A stretch of DNA of 14,152 bases, taken from assembly GCA_022827045.1 (NCBI GenBank), contig JAJDTQ010000023.1, positions 1-14,152 of the forward strand, read 5' to 3'. Of this stretch, positions 1 through 7,832 are shown one piece after another; the first letter of the stretch is position 1, and each line of letters opens with the position of its first letter. A program made the position numbers and the translations under genes. The DNA comes from Candidatus Binatia bacterium. GTDB lineage: Bacteria > Desulfobacterota_B > Binatia > UBA9968 > JAJDTQ01. Below the pieces are notes generated by a model. That model did not search any database. It was not told where the DNA came from and saw nothing but the letters and a program-made list of their open reading frames with translations.

Positions 1-1
1 C

Positions 2-280
2 AACAAGGAAGGGTCCGTCGACGTCATCCAGAAGTACTTCGCCATGAAGGACCGCAGGGAAGCCGAAGGGGTATGGGAGGAAGTGTTCGACCAGTACGGC
101 CCGGACATGCCCGAGGCCCTGGTCCTGAGCCTGTTCGAGTCGCGCGTCAAGCGCATGATCGCGAAGAACCTCTGGCCCAAGGACAAGCCCCTCCCCGACG
201 TCGAGAAGTTCGTCGCCAGGGACCTGCTGAATGAGACTCTGAGAGAGCGGGGTTACTACCTGCAGCCGAAGCCGCTGTAG
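2..280 (+). CDS. ABC transporter substrate-binding protein, NitT/TauT type (C-terminal part)
   Basis: The reading frame is open from base 2 to a TAG at 278-280 and is cut at the left edge, leaving about 92 C-terminal residues. What remains is charged and helical, ending in a pattern (VEKFVARDLLNETLRERGYY) that resembles the C-terminal lobe of SsuA/TauA/NMT1-like periplasmic proteins, where a 'D-phi-S-phi-L-x-E-L-x-x-x-G' tail is usual. Such proteins bind nitrate, sulfonates, taurine or pyrimidine precursors in the periplasm and deliver them to a membrane permease. The call is supported by the convergent neighbours, which encode exactly the ATPase and permeases this class uses, though on the opposite strand. 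No signal peptide or ligand-binding region is visible because the N-terminal part is missing. Substrate unknown. The ATG at 44 is internal, not the start. Confidence 0.7.
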   Translation, partial: NKEGSVDVIQKYFAMKDRREAEGVWEEVFDQYGPDMPEALVLSLFESRVKRMIAKNLWPKDKPLPDVEKFVARDLLNETLRERGYYLQPKPL

Positions 281-304
281 ACCCAACACGATGCCCTGAC
301 GCAC

Positions 305-337
305 GCGGGGGACACGGCCGCTTGCCGTGTCCCCCGC
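305..337. terminator. Hairpin terminator between convergent genes
   Basis: Bases 305-318 and 324-337 form a perfect 14-bp GC-rich stem with a 5-base loop. It lies in the 82-bp gap between the convergent stops of the substrate-binding protein (280) and the last permease (363), so it can serve both strands. No T-run follows on either side, so it is not a textbook intrinsic terminator; it may act with Rho or as a 3'-end stabiliser. Confidence 0.6.
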
Positions 338-362
338 CGTTCCGCGAACCCTTCGCGATCCC

Positions 363-1163
363 TCAGAACGTTTTCACCTGCTCCGGGCGCCAGCGGCTCA
401 GGCGGTCCTCCAGCTTCTTGACCGCCATGGTCATCACCAGCGAGATGCCCATGAACAGGATGAGGCCGGCGAAGACCACGTCCACGATGTAGTTGCCGGC
501 GGCCGCGGCCATGAGGTAGCCGATGCCTTGGTCGGAGCCGAAGAACTCTCCCACCACCACTCCCAGAATGGCGCGGCCGATGGCGAGCCTCAGGCCGGCG
601 ATGATGTAGGGCAGGGAGTTGGGCAGCACCACGATCTTCATGAGCTGCCATTCGTTGGCGCCGAAGGAGCGCACCACGTTGACGAGCACGCGGTCCACGT
701 TCTTGACGCCCTCGTAGGTATTGATCAGGAGCGGGAACAGCGCGCCGATGAAGACGATCACCACCGTGGACCAGATGCCGAAGCCGAGCCAGAGCACCAC
801 CAGCGGCAGGAACACCAGCCGGGGGGTGGCATTGAAGGCGGTGACGAAGGGGTCGAACATGGCGTTGAGGGTGTAGAAACGCCCCATGACCAGCCCCACC
901 GGCAGCGCGACGATGATGGAGAGCCCGAGGCCGATGACGAACTCGCTGGCGCTGACGTAGAAGTGAAAGGCCACTTCGCCCGAGGTGCTCATCTCAACGA
1001 GCTTGGCGGCGATGTGGTACGGCGTCGTGAAGAACAGCGCCAGCCCCTTGGGCAGGGTCACCACGTGGGGGATGAATTCCCAGACCAGCAGGAACAGCAC
1101 GATGAAGCCCCATCCCAGGATGGGCTCCTCGTTCTCGCGGTACTGGGACAGGTAGCGGTTCAT
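363..1163 (-). CDS. ABC transporter permease, SsuC/TauC type (second permease)
   Basis: A 266-residue inner-membrane permease of the binding-protein-dependent transport family (BPD_transp_1), length typical. Hydrophobic segments lie near residues 17-35, 75-94, 105-125, 128-150, 185-205 and 228-248. The cytoplasmic coupling loop that docks on the ATPase is seen near residues 162-183 (VNVVRSFGAN... then VVLPNSLPYI), with the conserved glycine and LP. The start at 1163 is chosen because its ATG overlaps the TGA of the upstream permease (ATGA, 4 bases); the frame is open further upstream, but that extension would run antisense-like through the other permease and shows no membrane protein pattern. 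It is the last gene of the transporter operon. It is clearly related to the neighbouring permease, so the pore is probably a heterodimer. Substrate not determinable; taurine, sulfonate, nitrate or thiamine precursors are typical for the family. Confidence 0.93.
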   Translation of the reverse strand: MNRYLSQYRENEEPILGWGFIVLFLLVWEFIPHVVTLPKGLALFFTTPYHIAAKLVEMSTSGEVAFHFYVSASEFVIGLGLSIIVALPVGLVMGRFYTLNAMFDPFVTAFNATPRLVFLPLVVLWLGFGIWSTVVIVFIGALFPLLINTYEGVKNVDRVLVNVVRSFGANEWQLMKIVVLPNSLPYIIAGLRLAIGRAILGVVVGEFFGSDQGIGYLMAAAAGNYIVDVVFAGLILFMGISLVMTMAVKKLEDRLSRWRPEQVKTF

Positions 1164-1945
1164 CGTGTTTCCTGGGTGCGCCAGGGCGCGATGGTGAGCT
1201 CGGCCTTGCGCAGGCCCACGGTGAAGATCACCGCGATGATCATCAGCACCAGGATGCACACGAACATGTGCGCCAGTTGGTACATGTCGCCATACCAGAT
1301 CAGCGCGTGGCCGATGCCCTCGGAGGCGGCATAGAACTCCCCGACGATGATGCCGACGATGCCCCGGCCGATGGCGATCCGCGCTCCCGCCACGATGTAG
1401 GGCAGGGTGCTCGGCAGGATGACCTTGAAGTAGAGGTCGCGCTCCTTCCCCCCTAGGGACCGGACGACGTTGATGAGCAGTGTGTCCACCGAGCGCACGC
1501 CGGCGAAGGCGTTGAAGATGAACGGGAACACTGCCAGGAGAAAGATCAGGATGGTCTTGCCCTTGATCCCCACGCCGAACATCACGATGAGGAGCGGCGC
1601 CAGCGCTACCAGCGGGCTGGCGTACAAGGCGGTGAGGAACGGGTCCAGGGCGAATGCCACCCGGCGCCGCCACCCCATGACCACCCCCACCGGGATGCCG
1701 ATGAACACCGCGGCCGCGAACCCGAACACGAAGGGAGTGCCGCTGACGTAGATGTCCTTCCAGAGCTCGCCGCTGAGGATCAGGTCGCCGGTGGCCTGCC
1801 ACATCAGCGATGGCTTGGTGATGAAGAACGGGTTGAAGACGAAGACGAAGGTGAGCAGGAACTCCCAGACGAGGAAGAAGCCCAAAACCGCTCCCGTCCC
1901 CAGCAGGAACCGCACGCTACGCTCCGAAAGTCCCCCGAATCCCAT
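1160..1945 (-). CDS. ABC transporter permease, SsuC/TauC type (first permease)
   Basis: A 261-residue inner-membrane permease of the same BPD_transp_1 family as its downstream neighbour. The first membrane segment is near residues 13-36, others near 72-91, 104-125, 130-150, 184-204 and 226-246. The coupling loop is near residues 158-180 (INVVRSLGGKERD, then VILPSTLPYI). The ATG at 1945 shares its A with the TGA of the ATPase gene (TGATG). A GTG three bases upstream (1948) would give one extra residue; ATG is preferred because the GAGG of the GAGGGAG ribosome site sits 5 bases from it. The end overlaps the next permease by 4 bases. Tight coupling to the ATPase and second permease shows the three form one transporter. 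Differences between the two permeases are spread through the whole length, so the duplication is old rather than recent. Confidence 0.93.
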   Translation of the reverse strand: MGFGGLSERSVRFLLGTGAVLGFFLVWEFLLTFVFVFNPFFITKPSLMWQATGDLILSGELWKDIYVSGTPFVFGFAAAVFIGIPVGVVMGWRRRVAFALDPFLTALYASPLVALAPLLIVMFGVGIKGKTILIFLLAVFPFIFNAFAGVRSVDTLLINVVRSLGGKERDLYFKVILPSTLPYIVAGARIAIGRGIVGIIVGEFYAASEGIGHALIWYGDMYQLAHMFVCILVLMIIAVIFTVGLRKAELTIAPWRTQETR

Positions 1946-2721
1946 CACTCCCTCGCGGTCAGCTCGTCCTTGAGCGTGTTCCAGATGTCGAGCTTGATGT
2001 CGTTGAACTCCGGCGACAGGCGCATCTCATAGCCCCGCGGCCGCGGCAGGTTGATCTTGATGATCTTCTTGGTCCGTCCAGGCCTCTTGGTCATCACGAT
2101 GACACGGTCCGACAGGTAGGCCGCCTCCTCGATGCTGTGGGTGACGAACAGCACCGTCTTCTTGTGCTTGTCCCAGATCTGCAGCAACTCCGCCTGCATG
2201 AGGTCCCGGGTCTGCGCGTCCAGCGCCGCGAAGGGCTCGTCCATGAGCAGCACCTCGGGGTCCGTGGCCAGCGCCCGGGCCAGCCCCACCCGCTGCTTCA
2301 TGCCTCCCGACAGCTCGTGCGGAAAGTGTCCCTCGAACCCCGTGAGGCCCACCAGGTTGATGAGCTCCTGGGCTCGCGGACGCCGCAAGGAGACCGACTC
2401 TCCCTTGAGCTCCGGCCCCAGCTCTACGTTACCGAGCACCGTCCGCCAGGGCAGCAGCCCGAACTCCTGAAAGACCATGGCGCGTTCGACCCCCGGGCCG
2501 GTGATCCTCTTGCCGCCGATCTCCAGCTCGCCCAGATCCGGCTTGAGCAGCCCCAGCAGCACGTTCAGAAAGGTGCTCTTGCCGCACCCCGACGGCCCCA
2601 CGATGGAGACGAACTCGCCGCTGTTCAGCTCGATACGGAAATCCTTGAGGGCGGTGACCGCGTCCCTGTTCTTGGGCGTGAACGTGAGCGTAATATCGGT
2701 GGATCGGATGTAGGGTTCCAT
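1945..2721 (-). CDS. ABC transporter ATP-binding protein, SsuB/TauB type
   Basis: A 258-residue cytoplasmic ATPase that powers the two permeases encoded just downstream. All nucleotide-binding motifs are intact: Walker A GPSGCGKST at 42-50, Q-loop Gln near 85 (VFQEFGLLPW), signature LSGGMKQR at 137-144, Walker B VLLMDEP at 157-163, D-loop SALD-like AALDAQ just after it, and the switch His at 195 (VTHSIEEA). The 'LLPWRTVLGNVELG' stretch after the Q-loop is characteristic of the nitrate/sulfonate/taurine group. A GAGG lies a few bases upstream of the ATG at 2721. It starts 63 bp after the end of the histidine kinase gene on the same strand, so co-transcription with the kinase is possible but not shown. 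No regulatory C-terminal extension is present. Confidence 0.95.
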   Translation of the reverse strand: MEPYIRSTDITLTFTPKNRDAVTALKDFRIELNSGEFVSIVGPSGCGKSTFLNVLLGLLKPDLGELEIGGKRITGPGVERAMVFQEFGLLPWRTVLGNVELGPELKGESVSLRRPRAQELINLVGLTGFEGHFPHELSGGMKQRVGLARALATDPEVLLMDEPFAALDAQTRDLMQAELLQIWDKHKKTVLFVTHSIEEAAYLSDRVIVMTKRPGRTKKIIKINLPRPRGYEMRLSPEFNDIKLDIWNTLKDELTARE

Positions 2722-2784
2722 CGGCCTCGAAACTACTACAAGGACGGTGGAGTGACAAGAGAGGCCGTCCGGGATTCGCCGGGG

Positions 2785-5253
2785 TCATGCCCTGCTGAAG
2801 GAGCGCTCCGGCAAGATGAACGACAACCCAAGCCTCACACGCACGGTCGCTCCTTTCCCCAGGCCGTCGCTCAGAGCCTCCAGACTACCGCCGACGCTGG
2901 CGACGTAACTCGCCGCCGAATGAAGCCCCAGCCCACTGCCCGCGTCCTTGGTGGTGTGTCCTGAAGCAAAGATGTCTTTCAGGTTTTTCGGGTCGATGCC
3001 TACACCGTTGTCGATGACGTCGATGATCAGGAACTCGTCTTCGACGTACGACCGAACGTGGACCTCCGGCGGTTCGTTCGAGGCGCCGGACAGGGTGAGT
3101 TCGTCGATGGCTTCGATGGAGTTCTTCACCAGGTTGACCACCATCTGGTGGAATTGGCTTTCACGGATCCGAACCTGTGCGGGCGCGCCTGCGCAATCGA
3201 CGTGAAGCTGGATGCCGCGCTTGTGGACGGAGTCCTGCAGGATCTGGACCGCGGCGTTGATGGTCTCTTCCAGGTCGAGGTCTTTGAGGACGGTCATGTC
3301 CTTGTCGAAGCCTTGTTGCGTCCGGACGATGTCGGTGATGTGCTCCACTCTGTCCCGGACCCGTTCGACGGTTTGCACCAACTGCGTCTCCATCTCTCCG
3401 AAGTCGTTGGCAAGGGCGAACAGAAACGGCATCGCTTGGCGGCCTTCCGGATCGTCTCTCAGGTAATCGATCCAGTCGTGCTCGTGCGCCTTCAAGGCGT
3501 GGGCCAGCGCCTGAAGGCGGCGTATGGACCGGTTCCCCTTCAGTTGTTCGTGTACGGTTCCGATACCGATGGCCGCGCTGTTGATCGCGTTCCCGATGTT
3601 GTGAAGCACGGTTTCGACGATCTCCAGCCGCCCCTGGGCGAACGCGCGGGCCAGCGCTTCATGGGCGCGCATGTGCTCGGTCACGTCGCGAAATACCACC
3701 ACGGCGCCCTTGACGGAGTTGGACGCGTCCTGCAAGGGCCTCCCGCTGGAGTTGAAATAAACCCCGTTGGGGACCTTCGAGTTGCGCACGAGTATCTCCA
3801 CGTTGTCCGACGCTTCGCCCCGCAGGCCGCGCCAAAGCGGAAGCTCATCGGCAGGGAAGGGGGTCTTCCCGTCAAGACGATAAAGCCCAAGGACTGCCGG
3901 ATACTCGGCAAGGTCAGTCATCATGAGGTCCTTGATATCATGGGGCGATATGAGCTCGGCGAGCCGTCTCGTCGCTGCGTTGACAACGAGGTAGTTGCCC
4001 TGGGAATCGGCGGCCACCACCGCGTCGCTGATACTGTTGAAAACGGACTCCATGAGGCGGGTCTGGCTCTCCAGCCGCTCTACCGCCTGCCTCAACTCGT
4101 CCTCCGACCGCTTGACGGACGTGATGTCCCGGAACACGGCCAAGCCTCCCTTGACTTTGCCGGAATCGTCCAGAAGCGGTCTGGCGCTGGTGTTGATGTA
4201 GATGCCTTCCGGTTTGGCCGGATTGCGCAGGATCATTTCCTCGTCATCCGTCGATTCGCCGCGGAGGGTGCGCGCGATCGGCAAGTCGAGGGAAGGATAT
4301 TGAGTCACTCCGTCGAGCTTGAAGACGCCGTAACGCTCGCTCCAGTCCTCGGGTCCGGAGTCCGGTCTGTACGGACCTATCATACGTTCCGTGCTCATGT
4401 TGCGCATGATCGGGTTCCCGCGCTCGTCGATCACGATGATACCGTCGTTGGTGCTTTCCATGAGGGTGCGCCACGCGCGGGCTTCTTCCCGAACGCTCTG
4501 TGCCAGCTGCTCCGTGTCGATCCTGTGGAACGCCAGCACCGTGCCTTCGGCACGGCCGTTTCGGTCCTTGACGGGCGCCATGTTGTAGTCGATCGCCACC
4601 TCGTTCCCGGACCGGGTCCTGAGCGTCATGTCGCCGCCCGTGCGAGCGCGGTCGGCGCCCTCCATGACGAGGCGCTGCGCGGTCTCGAACTGAATCGGCA
4701 GAACTCCCGCGGCACCGTGAAAGATCTCCCCCAAGGCCCGGCCGATGGCCTCGTGCCGGGACCAGCCCGTGAGGGTCTCCGCGGCGGAGTTCATGAACGT
4801 GACGCCCCCGCCCTTGTCCGTGACGACGATGGCCTCGGTGGCGCATTCGATAGCCGCGGATGCTCGCTGTTGCCGTCGTTGCCGGGCATGCAGGCGCAAG
4901 GCGGTTTCCACGTGCAGACGGAGCTGTCCTGCCGGTGCCGTCTTGAGCACGTAACCGACCGGCTCGCTGTCCAGGGACCGCCGCTCCAGGGCCTGTCCGG
5001 CATTGCCGTTGAGATACAGCACCGGGGTGTCGAACGTTTCGCTCAGGTGCAGGGCCGTTTCGACGCCGTCCGGTTCTCCTGTCAGTTCCAGGTCGATCAG
5101 GACCAGGTCCGGCCGCTGCTCCGCCGCCGTCGCCATTGCGTCCTGTCCGGACAGAACCGAAGCGCAAACGTATCCCGCGGTCTTCAACTCTTCTTCCAGG
5201 CGCGCGGCCACAGGTTGCTCGTGCTCGACAATGAGGATTCTTGCCGCTGTCAT
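2785..5253 (-). CDS. Hybrid sensor histidine kinase: receiver, three PAS domains, HNIGN-type kinase core
   Basis: An 822-residue soluble protein without membrane segments. Order: receiver domain ~5-120 (phosphoacceptor Asp54, Lys104); PAS1 ~130-250; PAS2 ~258-380; PAS3 ~400-530; a histidine box VLHNIGNAINS with His551 as likely phosphorylated residue; and an HATPase_c domain with N-box NLVKNSIEAIDE (707-718), G1 DNGVGID (748-754) and G2 GSGLGLHSA (772-780). It would autophosphorylate in response to a cytoplasmic signal sensed by PAS; ligand or cofactor unknown. The start at 5253 is chosen because GGAG stands 6 bases upstream and the receiver fold begins at once (MTAARILIVEHE); the frame stays open for 38 more codons without domain-like sequence. 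In the receiver the second acidic residue is His11 and the usual Thr/Ser is Asn82, so its phosphotransfer may be weak. PAS2 and PAS3 are similar to each other. No output regulator is adjacent. Confidence 0.92.
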   Translation of the reverse strand: MTAARILIVEHEQPVAARLEEELKTAGYVCASVLSGQDAMATAAEQRPDLVLIDLELTGEPDGVETALHLSETFDTPVLYLNGNAGQALERRSLDSEPVGYVLKTAPAGQLRLHVETALRLHARQRRQQRASAAIECATEAIVVTDKGGGVTFMNSAAETLTGWSRHEAIGRALGEIFHGAAGVLPIQFETAQRLVMEGADRARTGGDMTLRTRSGNEVAIDYNMAPVKDRNGRAEGTVLAFHRIDTEQLAQSVREEARAWRTLMESTNDGIIVIDERGNPIMRNMSTERMIGPYRPDSGPEDWSERYGVFKLDGVTQYPSLDLPIARTLRGESTDDEEMILRNPAKPEGIYINTSARPLLDDSGKVKGGLAVFRDITSVKRSEDELRQAVERLESQTRLMESVFNSISDAVVAADSQGNYLVVNAATRRLAELISPHDIKDLMMTDLAEYPAVLGLYRLDGKTPFPADELPLWRGLRGEASDNVEILVRNSKVPNGVYFNSSGRPLQDASNSVKGAVVVFRDVTEHMRAHEALARAFAQGRLEIVETVLHNIGNAINSAAIGIGTVHEQLKGNRSIRRLQALAHALKAHEHDWIDYLRDDPEGRQAMPFLFALANDFGEMETQLVQTVERVRDRVEHITDIVRTQQGFDKDMTVLKDLDLEETINAAVQILQDSVHKRGIQLHVDCAGAPAQVRIRESQFHQMVVNLVKNSIEAIDELTLSGASNEPPEVHVRSYVEDEFLIIDVIDNGVGIDPKNLKDIFASGHTTKDAGSGLGLHSAASYVASVGGSLEALSDGLGKGATVRVRLGLSFILPERSFSRA

Positions 5254-5358
5254 GGTATTCTCCGTTGCCGCTGCCGCTGGCACGCGCGCAGGCCCGAGCC
5301 CCGCACTATCGGATCTGCTGCCGCAAGGCACGGTAGGCCGTCTTGGTTGCCTGAGGCA

Positions 5359-5387
5359 TATATACACGTTGTCGGGAATGGATTAAA
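5359..5387 (-). promoter_or_regulatory. Candidate sigma70-type promoter for the histidine kinase
   Basis: On the minus strand TTTAAT (5387-5382) and TATATA (5364-5359) are separated by 17 bases, in an AT-rich island of the 175-bp gap between the kinase and the divergent glycosyltransferase. The -10 box is good, the -35 box weak. It would leave a leader of roughly 100 bases before the kinase start. I see no convincing promoter pair for the glycosyltransferase in the same gap. Confidence 0.3.
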
Positions 5388-5428
5388 TTGGAATCGCCGA
5401 GAGTCATCGTCGAACACATTCCTTTCGG

Positions 5429-6328
5429 ATGGAGCTAATGACGGCAATCATCGACGCCCCGGCGGGGTTGTTCTATCGTTTTGCCGCGAGCGGAGCGCTG
5501 CCGGCCTCGTGGTTCCGAGACGTGGATCCGGCCGACGTACCGAAGGCCAGGCGCACCGGAACCCTTTCCCTTGAGATCGTGAGCCACTGCTGGCGGTACG
5601 GGCACTTCCTCCTCTACCAGCTCAGTTCCCTCGTCATCCACCGTACCGAAAAGCTCGCCGTCACAATGACCGTATACCACTCGCCCGACGACCAATCCGT
5701 GCTAAATGTGCTGCGGTTCTTCGAGGATATTGACGTGCCCGGGGTCTTGTGGCGCTGGCGGCCGTTACCGGAGGAGCGGCTCTTTCGCCGGAGCATCGGC
5801 CGGAACCTGGCCGCCAAGGCTACCCAGGCCGACTGGATCTGGTTTACCGACGCCGACGTGGTGTTCCACGAGGGCTGCCTCGACACGCTGGCGGACCTCC
5901 TGCAGGGGCGGGACGATGTCCTCGTGCATCCCAGGGCGCCCTTGGGAACCGAACTGCTGCCGGAAGACCATGAGCTTCTGAGGCAAGGCCGCGCGGCTCC
6001 GGCCGTGCTCGACATTCCCATGCGGGAGTTTCGTCACTACGGCGGCAACCATGATCGCGCCAAGGGGCCCTACCAGATCACTCACGGCGATGTAGCTCGC
6101 GCGTTGGGCTATTGCCAATCCATCGGCCTCTACCAGCGGCCGGCGCCGCGCTGGCGCAAGGCCTACGAGGACCGGGCGTTCCGGTGGCTGCTGGGTACGG
6201 ACGGCGTCGCTCTGGACATCCCGGGCTGCTGCCAGATCCGACATGCAGCCAAGGGGCGGTACCGTGAGGATTCGACGACGGGGAGGCTGCGCTCGTTTAT
6301 TCGGAAGAGTCGCGACCGGCGTTCGTGA
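5429..6328 (+). CDS. Glycosyltransferase, GT-A fold (family 2-like)
   Basis: A 299-residue soluble protein. A beta-strand-rich N-terminal half (LAVTMTVYHSPDD near 76-88) leads to a hydrophobic strand ending in a DxD motif, WIWFTDADVVF, with Asp141 and Asp143 placed to hold the metal and the nucleotide-sugar diphosphate. The region near 250-270 (YEDRAFRWLLGTDG) resembles the acidic acceptor/catalytic segment of family 2 transferases. It would transfer a sugar from a nucleotide donor to an unknown acceptor such as a surface polysaccharide or lipid. Two starts are possible: ATG at 5429, with little ribosome site, or ATG at 5438, three codons later, preceded by GGAG at 5431-5434 with only 3 bases between. 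The choice changes three residues. It is an isolated gene: no other polysaccharide gene is nearby, it diverges from the kinase and converges with livF. Base composition is like its neighbours, so no sign of recent transfer. Confidence 0.75.
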   Translation: MELMTAIIDAPAGLFYRFAASGALPASWFRDVDPADVPKARRTGTLSLEIVSHCWRYGHFLLYQLSSLVIHRTEKLAVTMTVYHSPDDQSVLNVLRFFEDIDVPGVLWRWRPLPEERLFRRSIGRNLAAKATQADWIWFTDADVVFHEGCLDTLADLLQGRDDVLVHPRAPLGTELLPEDHELLRQGRAAPAVLDIPMREFRHYGGNHDRAKGPYQITHGDVARALGYCQSIGLYQRPAPRWRKAYEDRAFRWLLGTDGVALDIPGCCQIRHAAKGRYREDSTTGRLRSFIRKSRDRRS

Positions 6329-6369
6329 AGCCGTGGGTGTTACAGGCACAGGCGGTTCGAAACCGGTAG

Positions 6370-7083
6370 CTACACCCCGAGGTACCGCTGCCGGACATCG
6401 TCCGCCGCGGCCAGGGCGGCGGAATCGCCGGTCCAGGTGATGCGGCCCTTCTCCATGATGTAGTGGCGGTCGGCGATCTGCATCAGAGCGCCGTGGTTGC
6501 TGTCGATGAGGAGAATGGCCTGCCCGACTGCCTTGAGCCGTTCCAGGCAGCGCCAGATCTCGGCGCACACCAGCGGAGCCAGGCCCTCGGTGGCCTCGTC
6601 AAGCAGGATCAGGCGGGCGTTGGTCATGAGCGCCCGGCCGATGGCGAGCATCTGCTGTTCGCCGCCCGAGAGGGCGGAGCCGTTAAGATGCTTGCGAGTC
6701 TCCAGCGCGGGGAACATCTCGAATATCCGCTCCACGGTCCACGCGTCTCCCTCGTTGCCCTCTGGTCCGGCGCCGTATCCCTCGGCCACAAGCAGGTTCT
6801 CGCGCACGGTGAGGTTCGGGAAGACCTGCCTGCCCTCGGGCACCAGGCCGATGCCCGTCCGGGCCACCGCATAGCTCGGCCAACCCTGGATCTCGGCGCC
6901 CCGGAACCGGATCGTTCCCGCCCGCGGCCGCACCAGCCCCATGATGGACTTCACCGTAGTGGTCTTGCCCATGCCGTTCCGGCCCATCAGGGTCACCATC
7001 TCGCCGGCGTCGACCCGGAGGCTTACGTCGAAGAGGATCTGGCTCGGGCCGTAGAAGGTCCGGACGCCTTCCAGCTCCAGCAT
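6370..7083 (-). CDS. livF: HAAT-family ABC transporter ATP-binding protein LivF
   Basis: A 237-residue cytoplasmic ATPase, normal LivF length. Walker A GRNGMGKTT at 34-42, Q-loop region VPEGRQVFPNLTVRENL near 81-97 (the LivF hallmark), signature LSGGEQQM at 138-145, Walker B LILLDEATEGLAP at 158-170. The segment that carries the switch residue reads LLIDSNHGAL (191-200) rather than the usual LivF 'VEQN'; together with 'DEATEGLAP' this points to a LivF subgroup found in transporters for non-amino-acid substrates (inference from memory of the family). The ATG at 7083 shares a base with the livG stop (TAATG), so translation is coupled. It is the last gene of the operon and converges with the glycosyltransferase across 41 bp. 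Pairs with LivG to form the ATPase dimer. Confidence 0.94.
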   Translation of the reverse strand: MLELEGVRTFYGPSQILFDVSLRVDAGEMVTLMGRNGMGKTTTVKSIMGLVRPRAGTIRFRGAEIQGWPSYAVARTGIGLVPEGRQVFPNLTVRENLLVAEGYGAGPEGNEGDAWTVERIFEMFPALETRKHLNGSALSGGEQQMLAIGRALMTNARLILLDEATEGLAPLVCAEIWRCLERLKAVGQAILLIDSNHGALMQIADRHYIMEKGRITWTGDSAALAAADDVRQRYLGV

Positions 7084-7832
7084 TACGCGTCCTCCCCCAG
7101 GTAGGCCTCGCGCACCACCGGGTCGGCGCGGATGGCGTCCGGCGGGCCGGTGGCCACCTCCCGTCCGGACACGAGCACGGTGACCCGGTCCGCCAGGGCG
7201 AAGACGGCGTCCATGTCGTGCTCCACCAGCAGGATCGCCACCTGCCCCTTGAGGCCGTCCAGCAGCGCCACCATGCGGTTGGCCTCGTCGGGGCCCATGC
7301 CGGCCATGGGCTCGTCCAGCAAGAGCAGCACCGGGTCGGTGGCGAGCGCCATGGCTATCTCGAGCTGGCGCTGCTCGCCGTGGGCGAGGTTGCCGGCGAT
7401 GACGTCGGCGCGTCCCCCCAGGCCCACCTGTTCCAGCGTGCGGCGCGCCGGTTCCCGCAGCGCCGGGTCCGGGCGCGCCGGGCGCCAGAACCGGAACGAG
7501 TGGCCGTCGTGGGCCTGCACGGCCATGGCTACGTTGTCCTCGGCCGTGAAGCCGCCGAACACCGAAGTGATCTGGTACGAGCGGGCGAGGCCGAGGCGGG
7601 CGCGTTCGTGAACGGGCTTGCGGGTGATGTCCCGGCCGCCGAGGTGGATGGTGCCCTCATCGGAGGCCACCTCCCCGGACAGTTGCCGGATGGCCGTGGT
7701 CTTGCCCGCGCCGTTGGGGCCGATCATGGCGTGGATCTCGCCGTGGACCACGTCCAGGGAGAGGGAATCGGTGGCCTTGAGGGCGCCGTAGGCCTTGGTG
7801 ATCCCGCGCGCCGTGAGCAGCGTTTCAGCCAT
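7083..7832 (-). CDS. livG: HAAT-family ABC transporter ATP-binding protein LivG
   Basis: A 249-residue ATPase, typical LivG length. Walker A GPNGAGKTT at 38-46; the Q-loop region reads GLARSYQITSVFGGFTAEDN at 81-100; the signature is the LivG-type variant LAHGEQRQLEIA at 149-160 in place of LSGGQ; Walker B LLLLDEPMAGMGP at 169-181; switch His205 in VEHDMDAVF. The C-terminal REAYLGEDA tail is the usual end of this branched-chain amino acid transporter C-terminal segment. Its ATG lies 8 bases inside the end of livM, and its stop overlaps the livF start by one base, so the three products are made in register. With LivF it hydrolyses ATP to drive import through LivH and LivM. Confidence 0.95.
   Translation of the reverse strand: MAETLLTARGITKAYGALKATDSLSLDVVHGEIHAMIGPNGAGKTTAIRQLSGEVASDEGTIHLGGRDITRKPVHERARLGLARSYQITSVFGGFTAEDNVAMAVQAHDGHSFRFWRPARPDPALREPARRTLEQVGLGGRADVIAGNLAHGEQRQLEIAMALATDPVLLLLDEPMAGMGPDEANRMVALLDGLKGQVAILLVEHDMDAVFALADRVTVLVSGREVATGPPDAIRADPVVREAYLGEDA

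Noticed and set aside
363..1802. A 479-codon version of the last permease with an extended N-terminus
   Set aside because: The extra part lies out of frame inside the other permease gene, is Arg/Gly/His/Pro-rich and has no membrane segments. The ATGA overlap at 1160-1163 fixes the start.
2722..2784. Possible terminator between the kinase and the ATPase gene
   Set aside because: I found no stable inverted repeat followed by a T-run in these 63 bases, so separation of the two transcripts is not supported.
3058..5574. An 838-codon open frame on the + strand, antisense to the histidine kinase
   Set aside because: The kinase on the minus strand shows clear domains and motifs through the whole stretch; the antisense frame has none and also overruns the glycosyltransferase start.
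6351..6370. GGTTCGAAACC, which looks like the T-arm of a tRNA and could mark an attachment site
   Set aside because: The T-stem has a mismatch, and no anticodon arm, D-arm or acceptor stem can be built around it. It lies in a 41-bp gap between convergent genes with no integrase nearby.
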